From Verrucomicrobiota bacterium (lineage in GTDB: Bacteria > Verrucomicrobiota > Verrucomicrobiia > Limisphaerales > UBA9464), in contig JANYDN010000119.1 in the NCBI GenBank assembly GCA_025363585.1, forward strand, positions 1-42,093: a stretch of DNA of 42,093 nucleotides. The letters are read 5' to 3'. The notes under the pieces are model-generated. The model did not search any database. It was not told the origin of the DNA and saw nothing but the letters and a program-made list of their open reading frames with translations. This document shows positions 8,081-15,570 of the stretch, piece by piece. The position numbers and the translations under genes are program-made. Numbering within the stretch: position 1 is the stretch's first letter; each line of letters starts with the position of its first letter.

Positions 8081-8776
8081 ATGCCGTTGCTCGAGATCCG
8101 GGATTTGAAAAAGAGCTTCCGCACGCCGGATGGTCCCCTGCACCCCGTGGTGGACATCCCCGCGTTCGACCTCGACGCCGGATCGCAGGTCGCGCTGGCC
8201 GGTCCGAGCGGCACCGGCAAAACCACCTTCCTTCATCTCATCGCCGGGATCCTGACGCCCGACTCCGGGACGGTGCGACTCGACGGACGCGACGTGTCGG
8301 CGATGGACGAACCGGCGCGCGATCGGCTACGCGCCACGTCGATCGGATATATTTTCCAAACCTTCAATCTGCTCCAGGGCTTCACGTGCGTCGAAAACGT
8401 GATGCTCGCGATGAGTTTCGGTCCCGGAGCGGATCGCGGGCGGGCGGTCGGTTTGCTGGAACGCGTCGGCCTCGGCGCGCGCCTGAACCATTTCCCGCGG
8501 CAACTTTCGACGGGCCAACAACAGCGCGTGGCCGTGGCGCGCGCGTTGGCCAACGGGCCCAAGCTCGTCCTGGCCGACGAGCCCACGGGAAACCTCGACC
8601 AGTCCAGCGGACGCGAGGCGCTCGCGCTCATCCGCCAAACTTGTTCCGAAAACAACGCCGCGTTGCTCCTCGTGAGCCACGATCCCGCGGTGCTCGCCTC
8701 GTTCGGCGCCGTCCGCTCGCTCGCAGATCTTAACCACGCGGCGACGCCCTCCGCCCGGACCCCGAACGCGCCATGA
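8081..8776 (+). CDS. ABC transporter ATP-binding protein, LolD/MacB type
   Basis: A 231-aa ATPase that would power the FtsX-like permease encoded next to it, at the cytoplasmic face of the inner membrane. Seen: Walker A GPSGTGKTT at 41-49, Q-loop in IFQTFNLLQG, signature LSTGQQQR from 142 (Thr instead of the usual Gly), Walker B LVLADEP at 162-168, and switch His200. The order and short length fit the LolD/MacB/FtsE group, which works in lipoprotein release, efflux or envelope remodelling. The stop codon overlaps the next gene by four bases (ATGA), so the two are translationally coupled. The exact substrate is unknown. Confidence 0.92.
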   Translation: MPLLEIRDLKKSFRTPDGPLHPVVDIPAFDLDAGSQVALAGPSGTGKTTFLHLIAGILTPDSGTVRLDGRDVSAMDEPARDRLRATSIGYIFQTFNLLQGFTCVENVMLAMSFGPGADRGRAVGLLERVGLGARLNHFPRQLSTGQQQRVAVARALANGPKLVLADEPTGNLDQSSGREALALIRQTCSENNAALLLVSHDPAVLASFGAVRSLADLNHAATPSARTPNAP

Positions 8777-9987
8777 TGCTTTCCCTCCTCGTCCGCCGAA
8801 GCCTGCGGCAACACCTCCTGTCGACGCTCGTCACCGCGTTCGCCATCGCGCTGGCCGGCGGGTTGCTCATGACCGTCTGGTCGCTCAAGCGGCAGGCGCG
8901 GCAGACGTTCGAGCAAATGGACGGCGGTTGGGACGCCGTGTTCGGCGCGCGCAGTTCCAAACTCCAGCTCGTCCTCAACGCCATCTTCCACCTCGAGGCG
9001 TCGCCCGGGAATCTCCGGCCGGCCGATCTCAAGGTGATCGCGTCGAAACCGTCCGTCGCGTCCGTCGTGCCGATCGCGATGGGTGACAACTACCGCGGGT
9101 TCCGAATCGTCGGCACCACGACCAATCTTTTCACGGACCACGAGTACGCGACGGGGAAAAAGTTCCGGTGCAAGGACGGCCGCGTGTTTGACGACGGACT
9201 TCGCGAGGCGTTGGTCGGGAGCTTCGCCGCGCGGAAACTCGGGTTCGTCGTCGGCACCGAGTTCCGTCCGTACCACGGGCTCAACTACGCGACGGACGGC
9301 AAGGGCAACGTGCAGCACGAGGACACTTACGTCGTGGTCGGCGTCCTCGAGCCCTCGAACACGCCCGCCGACCGCGTGGTGTGGATCCCGCTCGCCGGCC
9401 TGCAGAACATGACCGGGCACGATCCCAACACCGCGAGCGACGTCAGTGCCGCGTTGGTGAAACTGCGCGATCCCGCGGCGGGACTGCGGCTCGACATGGA
9501 GATCAACAAGCAGGGCAACCAATACACGTTCGCGTGGCCGATCGGCACGGTGATGGCGCAGTTGTTCGACAAGATCGGCTGGTTCGACCGCGTGCTGGCG
9601 ATGGTCGCGTGGCTGGTGGCGGTGGTCGCCGCGGCGTCGGTCCTGGCCAGCATCTACAATTCGATGAGCGCGCGGAAACGCGACCTCGCGATCCTGCGCG
9701 CGCTCGGGGCGCGTCGCCGCGTGGTGTTCGCATCGATCGTCCTCGAGGCCGCGGCCACGTCGGCGCTCGGCGCGCTCGTTGGCGTCGCGCTCCACTTCGG
9801 CCTTTTGGCCGGCGCGGCTTTGGTGGTTCGCACCCAGACCGGCGTGGTCCTCGACCCGTGGCAACCCGACTGGGTCTGGCTCTGGGCGCCCGCCGCGCTC
9901 ATCGGCCTCGGGGCGCTCGCGGGCATCGCGCCCGCATGGAAGGCCTACCAAGTCGACGTCGCGGCCAGCCTCGCGCCGGAGAGCTGA
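8773..9987 (+). CDS. FtsX-like ABC transporter permease
   Basis: A 404-aa MacB/FtsX-type permease. It has one N-terminal transmembrane helix (about 17-37), a large periplasmic domain (about 40-270), then three helices (about 275-296, 320-348, 372-395). Between helices 2 and 3 is the cytoplasmic coupling segment with the typical RDLAILRALGARRR. This topology is that of mechanotransmission permeases that do not form a classical substrate channel. Its start overlaps the ATPase stop (ATGA). No outer-membrane or adaptor partner is encoded next to it. It ends 10 bp before palindromic element B, which separates it from the convergent permease genes. Confidence 0.9.
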   Translation: MMLSLLVRRSLRQHLLSTLVTAFAIALAGGLLMTVWSLKRQARQTFEQMDGGWDAVFGARSSKLQLVLNAIFHLEASPGNLRPADLKVIASKPSVASVVPIAMGDNYRGFRIVGTTTNLFTDHEYATGKKFRCKDGRVFDDGLREALVGSFAARKLGFVVGTEFRPYHGLNYATDGKGNVQHEDTYVVVGVLEPSNTPADRVVWIPLAGLQNMTGHDPNTASDVSAALVKLRDPAAGLRLDMEINKQGNQYTFAWPIGTVMAQLFDKIGWFDRVLAMVAWLVAVVAAASVLASIYNSMSARKRDLAILRALGARRRVVFASIVLEAAATSALGALVGVALHFGLLAGAALVVRTQTGVVLDPWQPDWVWLWAPAALIGLGALAGIAPAWKAYQVDVAASLAPES

Positions 9988-9997
9988 CGCCAATCAA

Positions 9998-10218
9998 CCG
10001 GAACGATGCAGTCGCGACGGCGGAAATATTTCACGCCAAGCCGGACCAAGGCCATCCAAGGGGGCAAAGACCGCCGGGGCGCCATTTCACCGAACCATGC
10101 GAGATCTGCGCCATCTGCGGATAATGCTTCCTTGGCGGTTCATTGCGGCAACGCACCCCATCGGAAGGGGTCGGGCCTTGGCGTGAGGAATCCCCGTTTT
10201 CCGAACGAATTGTTCCGG
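9998..10218. mobile_element. MITE-like palindromic element, copy B
   Basis: A 221-bp element with ends CCGGAAC (9998-10004) and GTTCCGG (10212-10218). Inner TTTCACGCCAAG near 10029 and the inverted CTTGGCGTGA near 10176 match copies A and C. Read in reverse complement, its outer 50 bp on both sides match copy C (29764-29929). It fills almost the whole gap between two convergent genes, ending 2 bp before a stop codon at 10221, so it may also serve as a bidirectional terminator. It carries the 18-mer ATCTGCGCCATCTGCGGA (10104-10121) seen at 4689. Confidence 0.7.
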
Positions 10219-10220
10219 CA

Positions 10221-11864
10221 CTAGTGGGCCGCCGCCGAAGCCGCCGAGCCGGTATCCGATGTCACTTTTTCCTGGAACCCGGCGAGCACGCGCCGACGAT
10301 TCCCGATCGCCAGCCACGAGCTCCACAGCGTCTGGACCGCGATCCACACCACTGCGCCGATCACCGCGCGATGGACGTGCTGTATCTCGCGATTCTCCGC
10401 CATTTGCGTCGCCGCGAACGCCAATGCCCCGCCCACCGCCCCCGGGATGAACATCACGCCGTTCATCGCCCTTCCCACGGCGAAGTTCACCGCTTTGCCC
10501 GAGAGCACGTGCCACGTCGCCGTCCACCGCATCGCCCATGCGTGGTGCGGACCCGTGAGGACCGCGCACAGGTGCATCCAGAGCGCGATCCGCAGGTTGT
10601 CGGCGTCTCCCGACCAAGCGATGCGGCCCACGAAAAAGAGATCGTTCGCGACCAACAGCGCCCAGGGCCACGCCAACATCGCGAGCGCGGCCTTTTCCTG
10701 TTGCCTCAGGATTTCCCGCGGCACCAGCGGGGTCGTCAGCAACAACTCAAGCGCGCCGCTCGAGCGTTGTTCGCCAAGCGTCACCACGCACTCCGCCGCC
10801 ACCCACATCCGCAGCAACCAGTGGAACACCATCGGCACCGCGGCACTCACCGCGCCCATCGACGAATAGGCTCCCACGGACACGCCGATCCAAACCTCGA
10901 TGGCGATCAGCGACACCACGAGGATCCATGGCAACAGATGCTTCCAACGCTCGCGGCGGCTCAGCCAGATCCACGCGCCGGCATCGAGCAACGCGGGACG
11001 GCGCCGCGCGCGTTCCGCAGGATTTCCGAAACGCAAACCGTCCACGAAATCCCGCCACCGAGCCTTCCATCCGCGCTTGCCGCCCATCCGCCATACGGAC
11101 CGAACTTCCCGGGCCGTGTACCACAGGATCGCCGTCGACATCAGGGTCTGCCACGCGACCGCGGCGAGCACCATCCCCACCGGCACGAACGACATCGAAG
11201 GCAACACCACGAGGAATGGCAGCACCGGGCTCGGCAGCAGCACCGTCAGGTAGTCCTGCATCGGACCCGCGCCCTCGCGGCTCGTCAGGTATCCAAGAAG
11301 GGCCCACGGGAAGCAGGTCGACGCCAGCGCGAACGACGTCGCCAAGCCCACCGCCTGCCGCGGGTCGCGCGACCAGAGCGAACCCAGCAACCCGAACGAC
11401 AACGCGAGCAACAGTCCGTTCGCCAACGCGAGCAACAGCAACGCCAGCGCGCCCGGCGTCACGCCGCCGACCAGAAGCGGGATCGCCATCATCGGCACCA
11501 ACGCCAGCATTTGGTAGGCGATCTCGCACCCCGCCGCCGCCACTTTGCCGAGCACCACGTCCCATCCGCTCAGGTCCGTGAGGAACAACAACCCGAGCGT
11601 TCCCTCGCGGCGTTCCCGGCCGATTCCGTCCGCCGTGCGCTGGCATCCCGCGATCATCGCCCACGCGCCGCACGCGATGCCCAGCGTCGTGAACAGCGCG
11701 CTTCCCGCGGCCATCGCCGCGCCGCCCATCCCGCCGTAAAACCAAAAGCATACCCCGGTGGCCAACGCCCCGACGATCCCCGTGCCCAACCGCACCCGCC
11801 AGGTCGCGGGACGACGCGACGCCGCGCGGAGTTCGCGTTCGAGGATGGGCCAGACGTTGTTCAT
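10221..11864 (-). CDS. ABC-2-like permease, two-half type (paralogue 1)
   Basis: A 547-aa integral membrane protein with about 12 hydrophobic segments. It is built from two similar halves. Half 1 has RERREGTLGLLFLTDL at residues 83-98, followed by a GWDVVLGK turn; half 2 has GEQRSSGALELLLTTPL from about 364. A linker with WIWLSRRE (about 298-305) precedes half 2. These are the hallmarks of the permeases encoded at 11894-13543 and 19968-26390. ABC-2 permeases export lipids, polysaccharides, drugs or proteins using a partner ATPase. No ATPase is adjacent on this strand. The start at 11864 (MNNVWPILERELR) matches the N-termini of the paralogues; it lies 29 bp after the upstream permease gene, so the two form an operon. 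Confidence 0.85.
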   Translation of the reverse strand: MNNVWPILERELRAASRRPATWRVRLGTGIVGALATGVCFWFYGGMGGAAMAAGSALFTTLGIACGAWAMIAGCQRTADGIGRERREGTLGLLFLTDLSGWDVVLGKVAAAGCEIAYQMLALVPMMAIPLLVGGVTPGALALLLLALANGLLLALSFGLLGSLWSRDPRQAVGLATSFALASTCFPWALLGYLTSREGAGPMQDYLTVLLPSPVLPFLVVLPSMSFVPVGMVLAAVAWQTLMSTAILWYTAREVRSVWRMGGKRGWKARWRDFVDGLRFGNPAERARRRPALLDAGAWIWLSRRERWKHLLPWILVVSLIAIEVWIGVSVGAYSSMGAVSAAVPMVFHWLLRMWVAAECVVTLGEQRSSGALELLLTTPLVPREILRQQEKAALAMLAWPWALLVANDLFFVGRIAWSGDADNLRIALWMHLCAVLTGPHHAWAMRWTATWHVLSGKAVNFAVGRAMNGVMFIPGAVGGALAFAATQMAENREIQHVHRAVIGAVVWIAVQTLWSSWLAIGNRRRVLAGFQEKVTSDTGSAASAAAH

Positions 11865-11893
11865 GTTGGATGTAGCCTCGGTGCCACCGGACG

Positions 11894-13543
11894 TCACGTG
11901 GCGGGCGATCCGGATTTCTTCTCGCCCGGGCGCGTCCTTGCCAGTTCGCGGAATTGATCCAGCAAGCCGGCGCGCGCGCGACCCATCCAGACCAAGTCGA
12001 CGATCACGAACAGCATCCAGCAGAGTGCCAGCGCGACCCCGAAGGAATTGTTCCCCTGCGATACGCCGGGCACCAAGGCGAACAACGTCCCGATGCCGAG
12101 GAGGATCAACCACGGGAGGATCACGATCCGGAACAGGCCCGGCAACGTCGTGCGCGATCCGCGCGTCGAGAGCCCGAGCCACGCGCCCGTCCACGCCAAC
12201 GCGTATCCGTCGAGGACCAGCAGTGACATCCGCGCGAGCCAGACCATCGCCCATTCCGCGTTGTCGCCGTGCGTCGAGCGCAACCCGGCGACCAGAAAAA
12301 CGCAGTCCACCGCCAACACCGCGAGTGCCGGCATCTCGAATTGGCGCCGGACCGCGCGGATCCGACCGTCCACCAATTCCCGCACCGTCAGCGGCGTCGA
12401 CAGCAGCAATTCCATCGCACCGCTGCGGCGGTCGTCCAGGAACTGCCGCGGGGCCTCGCTCGCGATCCATACCTTGATCACGAGATGCACCAGCATCGAC
12501 ACCGCGAAGTACGCGGCCACGTCGAACCAATCCTTGCCCACCTCGGCACCGATCGCCAGGAACGCCACCGCCACGGTGCCGAGGAAGATCCAGACCCACC
12601 AACCCACGGTCCAGTTGCGTCCCGCCAGCCACACCAGCGGGCCGTCCTCGAGAAGCCGTGTGCGGAACCTGTCGCGCGCCGCGCGCGTCGGCCAGCGCCA
12701 TGACTCGATGCGTCCCACCGCCCCGCGTCGCGCGGTCCCCGAGGACTTGGTCTGCCAGAGTCTGGGCAATCGATGGCTGCCCAGGGCCAACGAGCCGAGC
12801 GCGACGGCCCCGATGAAAGCCAACCCTTTCCAGAATCTTTCCGGCGAAGGGTTCGGCGTGCCGTCGAACGCCCACCAGTACAACGGCACCGGCGACGCCC
12901 ACGAACAAAACTCGTTCCACATCAGTTCCGCGACGCCCGTCGATCCGGTCATCTTGAACGTGATCCATACGGCGAGCCCACCGATCGCCGGCACCGCGCC
13001 GCACGCGGCGATCATGAGGCCCAACGCCGCCGCCGCCGCCCGCTTCCCGTCCGCGCTCAGGGTCGACGCGTACATCCCGACCGCCAGCGACAGGAACAAC
13101 GTCGACGCCAGCACGAGGATCATCCGCAGGTATTCGTGGAGGGTAACGCCGCCGAGAAGCATCGACATCGCCAGCACGGGCATCGCCGCCCCCAGATGGA
13201 AAACGCAGCCCAGGGAACTCGCCGCCAGCTTGCCGAGGAGGACGTCGTGTCCACGGAGATCGGTGAGGAACAACAATCCGAGCGTCCCCTCGCGTCGCTC
13301 GCCGGCCAACGAATCCGCGCTGAAGACGACGCCCGCGAGCAACGCGTAGACGAAGGCGAGGAACGAGGTCACCGAGAACAACTGCTTGGCGAGCGACCCG
13401 GGCGTCGCGCCGCCCGATTCCAGCAGAAGGATCCACGCGCACACGACCACCGCCACCCCCGCCGAGAGCGACCGCGTCCAGTAGTTCCAAGGTCGCCGTG
13501 CGGCGACGCGTAGTTCCCGGCCGACGACGGGCAACAGGGTCAT
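11894..13543 (-). CDS. ABC-2-like permease, two-half type (paralogue 2)
   Basis: A 549-aa membrane protein, first gene of a two-permease operon. N-terminus MTLLPVVGRELRVAARRP resembles paralogue 6 (24705-26390). The half-1 motif is GERREGTLGLLFLTDLRGHD at 81-100; the half-2 motif is DDRRSGAMELLLSTPL from 370. The linker contains PLVWLAGRN at 302-310. About 12 hydrophobic segments are visible. It diverges from the LamG/HExxH gene, whose start is about 155 bp away, and shares that upstream region. Partner ATPase unknown; the closest candidate of the right type is the gene at 26418-27404. Confidence 0.85.
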   Translation of the reverse strand: MTLLPVVGRELRVAARRPWNYWTRSLSAGVAVVVCAWILLLESGGATPGSLAKQLFSVTSFLAFVYALLAGVVFSADSLAGERREGTLGLLFLTDLRGHDVLLGKLAASSLGCVFHLGAAMPVLAMSMLLGGVTLHEYLRMILVLASTLFLSLAVGMYASTLSADGKRAAAAALGLMIAACGAVPAIGGLAVWITFKMTGSTGVAELMWNEFCSWASPVPLYWWAFDGTPNPSPERFWKGLAFIGAVALGSLALGSHRLPRLWQTKSSGTARRGAVGRIESWRWPTRAARDRFRTRLLEDGPLVWLAGRNWTVGWWVWIFLGTVAVAFLAIGAEVGKDWFDVAAYFAVSMLVHLVIKVWIASEAPRQFLDDRRSGAMELLLSTPLTVRELVDGRIRAVRRQFEMPALAVLAVDCVFLVAGLRSTHGDNAEWAMVWLARMSLLVLDGYALAWTGAWLGLSTRGSRTTLPGLFRIVILPWLILLGIGTLFALVPGVSQGNNSFGVALALCWMLFVIVDLVWMGRARAGLLDQFRELARTRPGEKKSGSPAT

Positions 13544-13698
13544 GTGGCGGCGATTTCAGGGAACTGCGGCCCCAAAGAAAAGCCGGGAGTGGACCCGACG
13601 GCGAATTTGTTCGAGAGATGGCCCGTGACTAGCTCGAAACGGCATTGTCGCGAACAGTCGGCAACAACCCCGCGATGTCGGTTCGGGAACAGGGATTC

Positions 13699-15351
13699 AT
13701 GAACACCAATTTGGGGAGTTTGTTCGCGCTCGCCGTTGGTTTGTCGGGAGTTTTCCCGACAATGGCCGACACGGTGGCGTATTGGCGCTTTGAAAGCGGT
13801 CCGGCAAACGCCGTCGTGTCGCACGGCGGAGCGACCGGGGCGTTCAACGGGACGACGCCGGACGTCTCCGGGAACGGCAATGATTTGTCCGCCACGACCC
13901 AGGGCGGCACCTCGGGTTATGCGTACCGTTCCGATGTCCCCAACGCGCGCGTGCCGCAGCTCGACGCCTTGAATCGGTTCAGCGTCAGGAACACGGGACC
14001 CGCTCCCGCGCTGTTTACGTCGGCGGCCGGCGGACTCCCCACGGGCATCGACGCCCGGACGTTCACGCCCGCCCGGTTCACGATCGAGGCCTCTTACAAA
14101 CCGGAGATCACCGGCTCGTTCCGGACCCTCGTGGGTCGCGACGCGCGCAACGTCTCCACTGCCGACGGCAATCTCGCGGCGCTGTACCTGCAGATCCGTC
14201 CGGACGACAGCTTCGCCATCACGTTCACGGACGTCACGGGCCACACCCACACGGCCAACTCGGCGCCGGGCTGGGCCTACGGATTCGTCTTCGGTTCGAA
14301 TCCCGAGGGCGTGGGCACGCCGTGGTATCACCTCGCCGCGACCAGCGATGGATCCACCTTGCGGCTCTACGTGGACAACGTGCTGGTCGGGTCCACCGAC
14401 CTGACCCAGAGCGGAAGCACCAACCGGGCGTTGGCCAAGGGAAGCGCCGGCGGCAACGGATGGACCACCGGCGCGTGGTCGGTGGGCCGGGGGCTCTATG
14501 CGGGCGCGCCCGTGGACCGGGCCTACGGATTCGTCGACGAGGTGCGCATCTCCGACGCGGCGTTGGCCCCGCGGGATTTCCTCTTCGCGCCCCGGGCCTT
14601 TTTGGAAAAGCCCGTGGCCAATGGCAGCCAATGGACATTCCAAGCGAGCGGCGGACAACCCGGTTCCACGGGCCAGATCCTGCGTTCCGTCGATGCGGGT
14701 TTGCCGTTGGCCCAATGGGCGGTGATCGGCGCGAAGGCGTTCGATGCCGGCGGCAACTTCTCTTTCGCCACGACGTTCGACGCGGCAAACGCGAGCCAGT
14801 TTTTCGTCGTCAAGGCGCCCTTCTCGACGACGCCGCCCGTGCGGCCGTTGACCTACTCGCTGGCGGGGGGATCGGAGACGTGGCCGGCCGATGTCCGGTC
14901 GAGGATCCTTTACGCGATGGACGGCGCCGTCGCCGAGTACAACCGTTACGGCACCTTCAAAAAGCATATCACCGTGGCCTACAATCCGGGCGTGCCCACC
15001 GCGCAGTCGAACTACGAGGGCTACATCGAGTTCGGCGCGAACGCTTCCTACCAACAATTCCGCACCGCGCTCCACGAGACCGCGCACGCGCTCGGCGTGG
15101 GCACGACGTGGCAATGGGGAGCGCATCTGTCGAATGGTTCGAACGGAACCTGGACGGGCGCCCGCGGGATCGCGCAGATCCACGCGTTCGATGGCCCCAA
15201 CGCGCAGGTCTATTCCGACGGCACCCATTTCTGGGGAATCAACGGCGGCGGATCCTACGGCTTGAACTACGACAACGAGGGCAACACGGAGAGTTTCCGC
15301 CGCCACGTGATGATGGTCGCCGCGTTCCGCAAGGACATGGGCGTCGAGTAG
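13699..15351 (+). CDS. Secreted LamG-domain protein with HExxH motif
   Basis: A 550-aa exported protein. It has a signal peptide (about 1-22), a LamG/concanavalin-like beta-sandwich (about 25-300; AYWRFES, WYHLAATSDGSTLRLYVDN, YGFVDEVRISDAALAPRDF), a small beta linker, then a C-terminal domain with HETAHALGVG at 459-468. HExxH with a following Gly is typical of zinc metallopeptidases, but the third metzincin His would fall at 469, which is Thr; the next His is at 476. So the zinc site is either of another type or incomplete. LamG domains commonly bind glycans. The start at 13699 is fixed by the signal peptide; earlier in-frame ATGs would bury it. It is divergent from the permease pair and isolated from other secreted enzymes. 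Confidence 0.8.
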   Translation: MNTNLGSLFALAVGLSGVFPTMADTVAYWRFESGPANAVVSHGGATGAFNGTTPDVSGNGNDLSATTQGGTSGYAYRSDVPNARVPQLDALNRFSVRNTGPAPALFTSAAGGLPTGIDARTFTPARFTIEASYKPEITGSFRTLVGRDARNVSTADGNLAALYLQIRPDDSFAITFTDVTGHTHTANSAPGWAYGFVFGSNPEGVGTPWYHLAATSDGSTLRLYVDNVLVGSTDLTQSGSTNRALAKGSAGGNGWTTGAWSVGRGLYAGAPVDRAYGFVDEVRISDAALAPRDFLFAPRAFLEKPVANGSQWTFQASGGQPGSTGQILRSVDAGLPLAQWAVIGAKAFDAGGNFSFATTFDAANASQFFVVKAPFSTTPPVRPLTYSLAGGSETWPADVRSRILYAMDGAVAEYNRYGTFKKHITVAYNPGVPTAQSNYEGYIEFGANASYQQFRTALHETAHALGVGTTWQWGAHLSNGSNGTWTGARGIAQIHAFDGPNAQVYSDGTHFWGINGGGSYGLNYDNEGNTESFRRHVMMVAAFRKDMGVE

Positions 15352-15388
15352 ACTGCGCGTGGTCGCCCTGCACGGCCTCCGACCGGCC

Positions 15389-15472
15389 GTGGGTGACGGC
15401 GAGCCGCCGTCACTTCCGACGAGCGGGTTGCAGCAAGGGTTGTCCGAGTGACGGCGAGCCGCCGTCACCCAC
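15389..15472. repeat. Double-hairpin repeat, copy D
   Basis: Outer arms GTGGGTGACGGC (15389-15400) and GCCGTCACCCAC (15461-15472) are perfect inverted repeats. Each side also forms its own hairpin: GTGACGGC, 5 nt, GCCGTCAC occurs identically at 15393-15413 and 15448-15468. The same architecture is found at 36466-36532 (copy E). It lies between the LamG protein and the kinase gene on the same strand and could act as a terminator or as a REP-like element. Confidence 0.75.
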
Positions 15473-15570
15473 CCATGCCGGGGGCCGCTCGGTTCGTTTG
15501 GCCGAACATTTTCCTGAATCCGCATCGACGACGTGTAACCGTCGGGGCGTTCCGCCTCAGGAAGAGGTCG

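Noticed and set aside
10221-13490. Long minus frame continuing upstream of the first permease into the second
   Set aside because: The part upstream of 11864 is out of frame relative to the paralogue at 11894-13543 and is low-complexity; only the MNNVWPILERELR start fits the paralogues.
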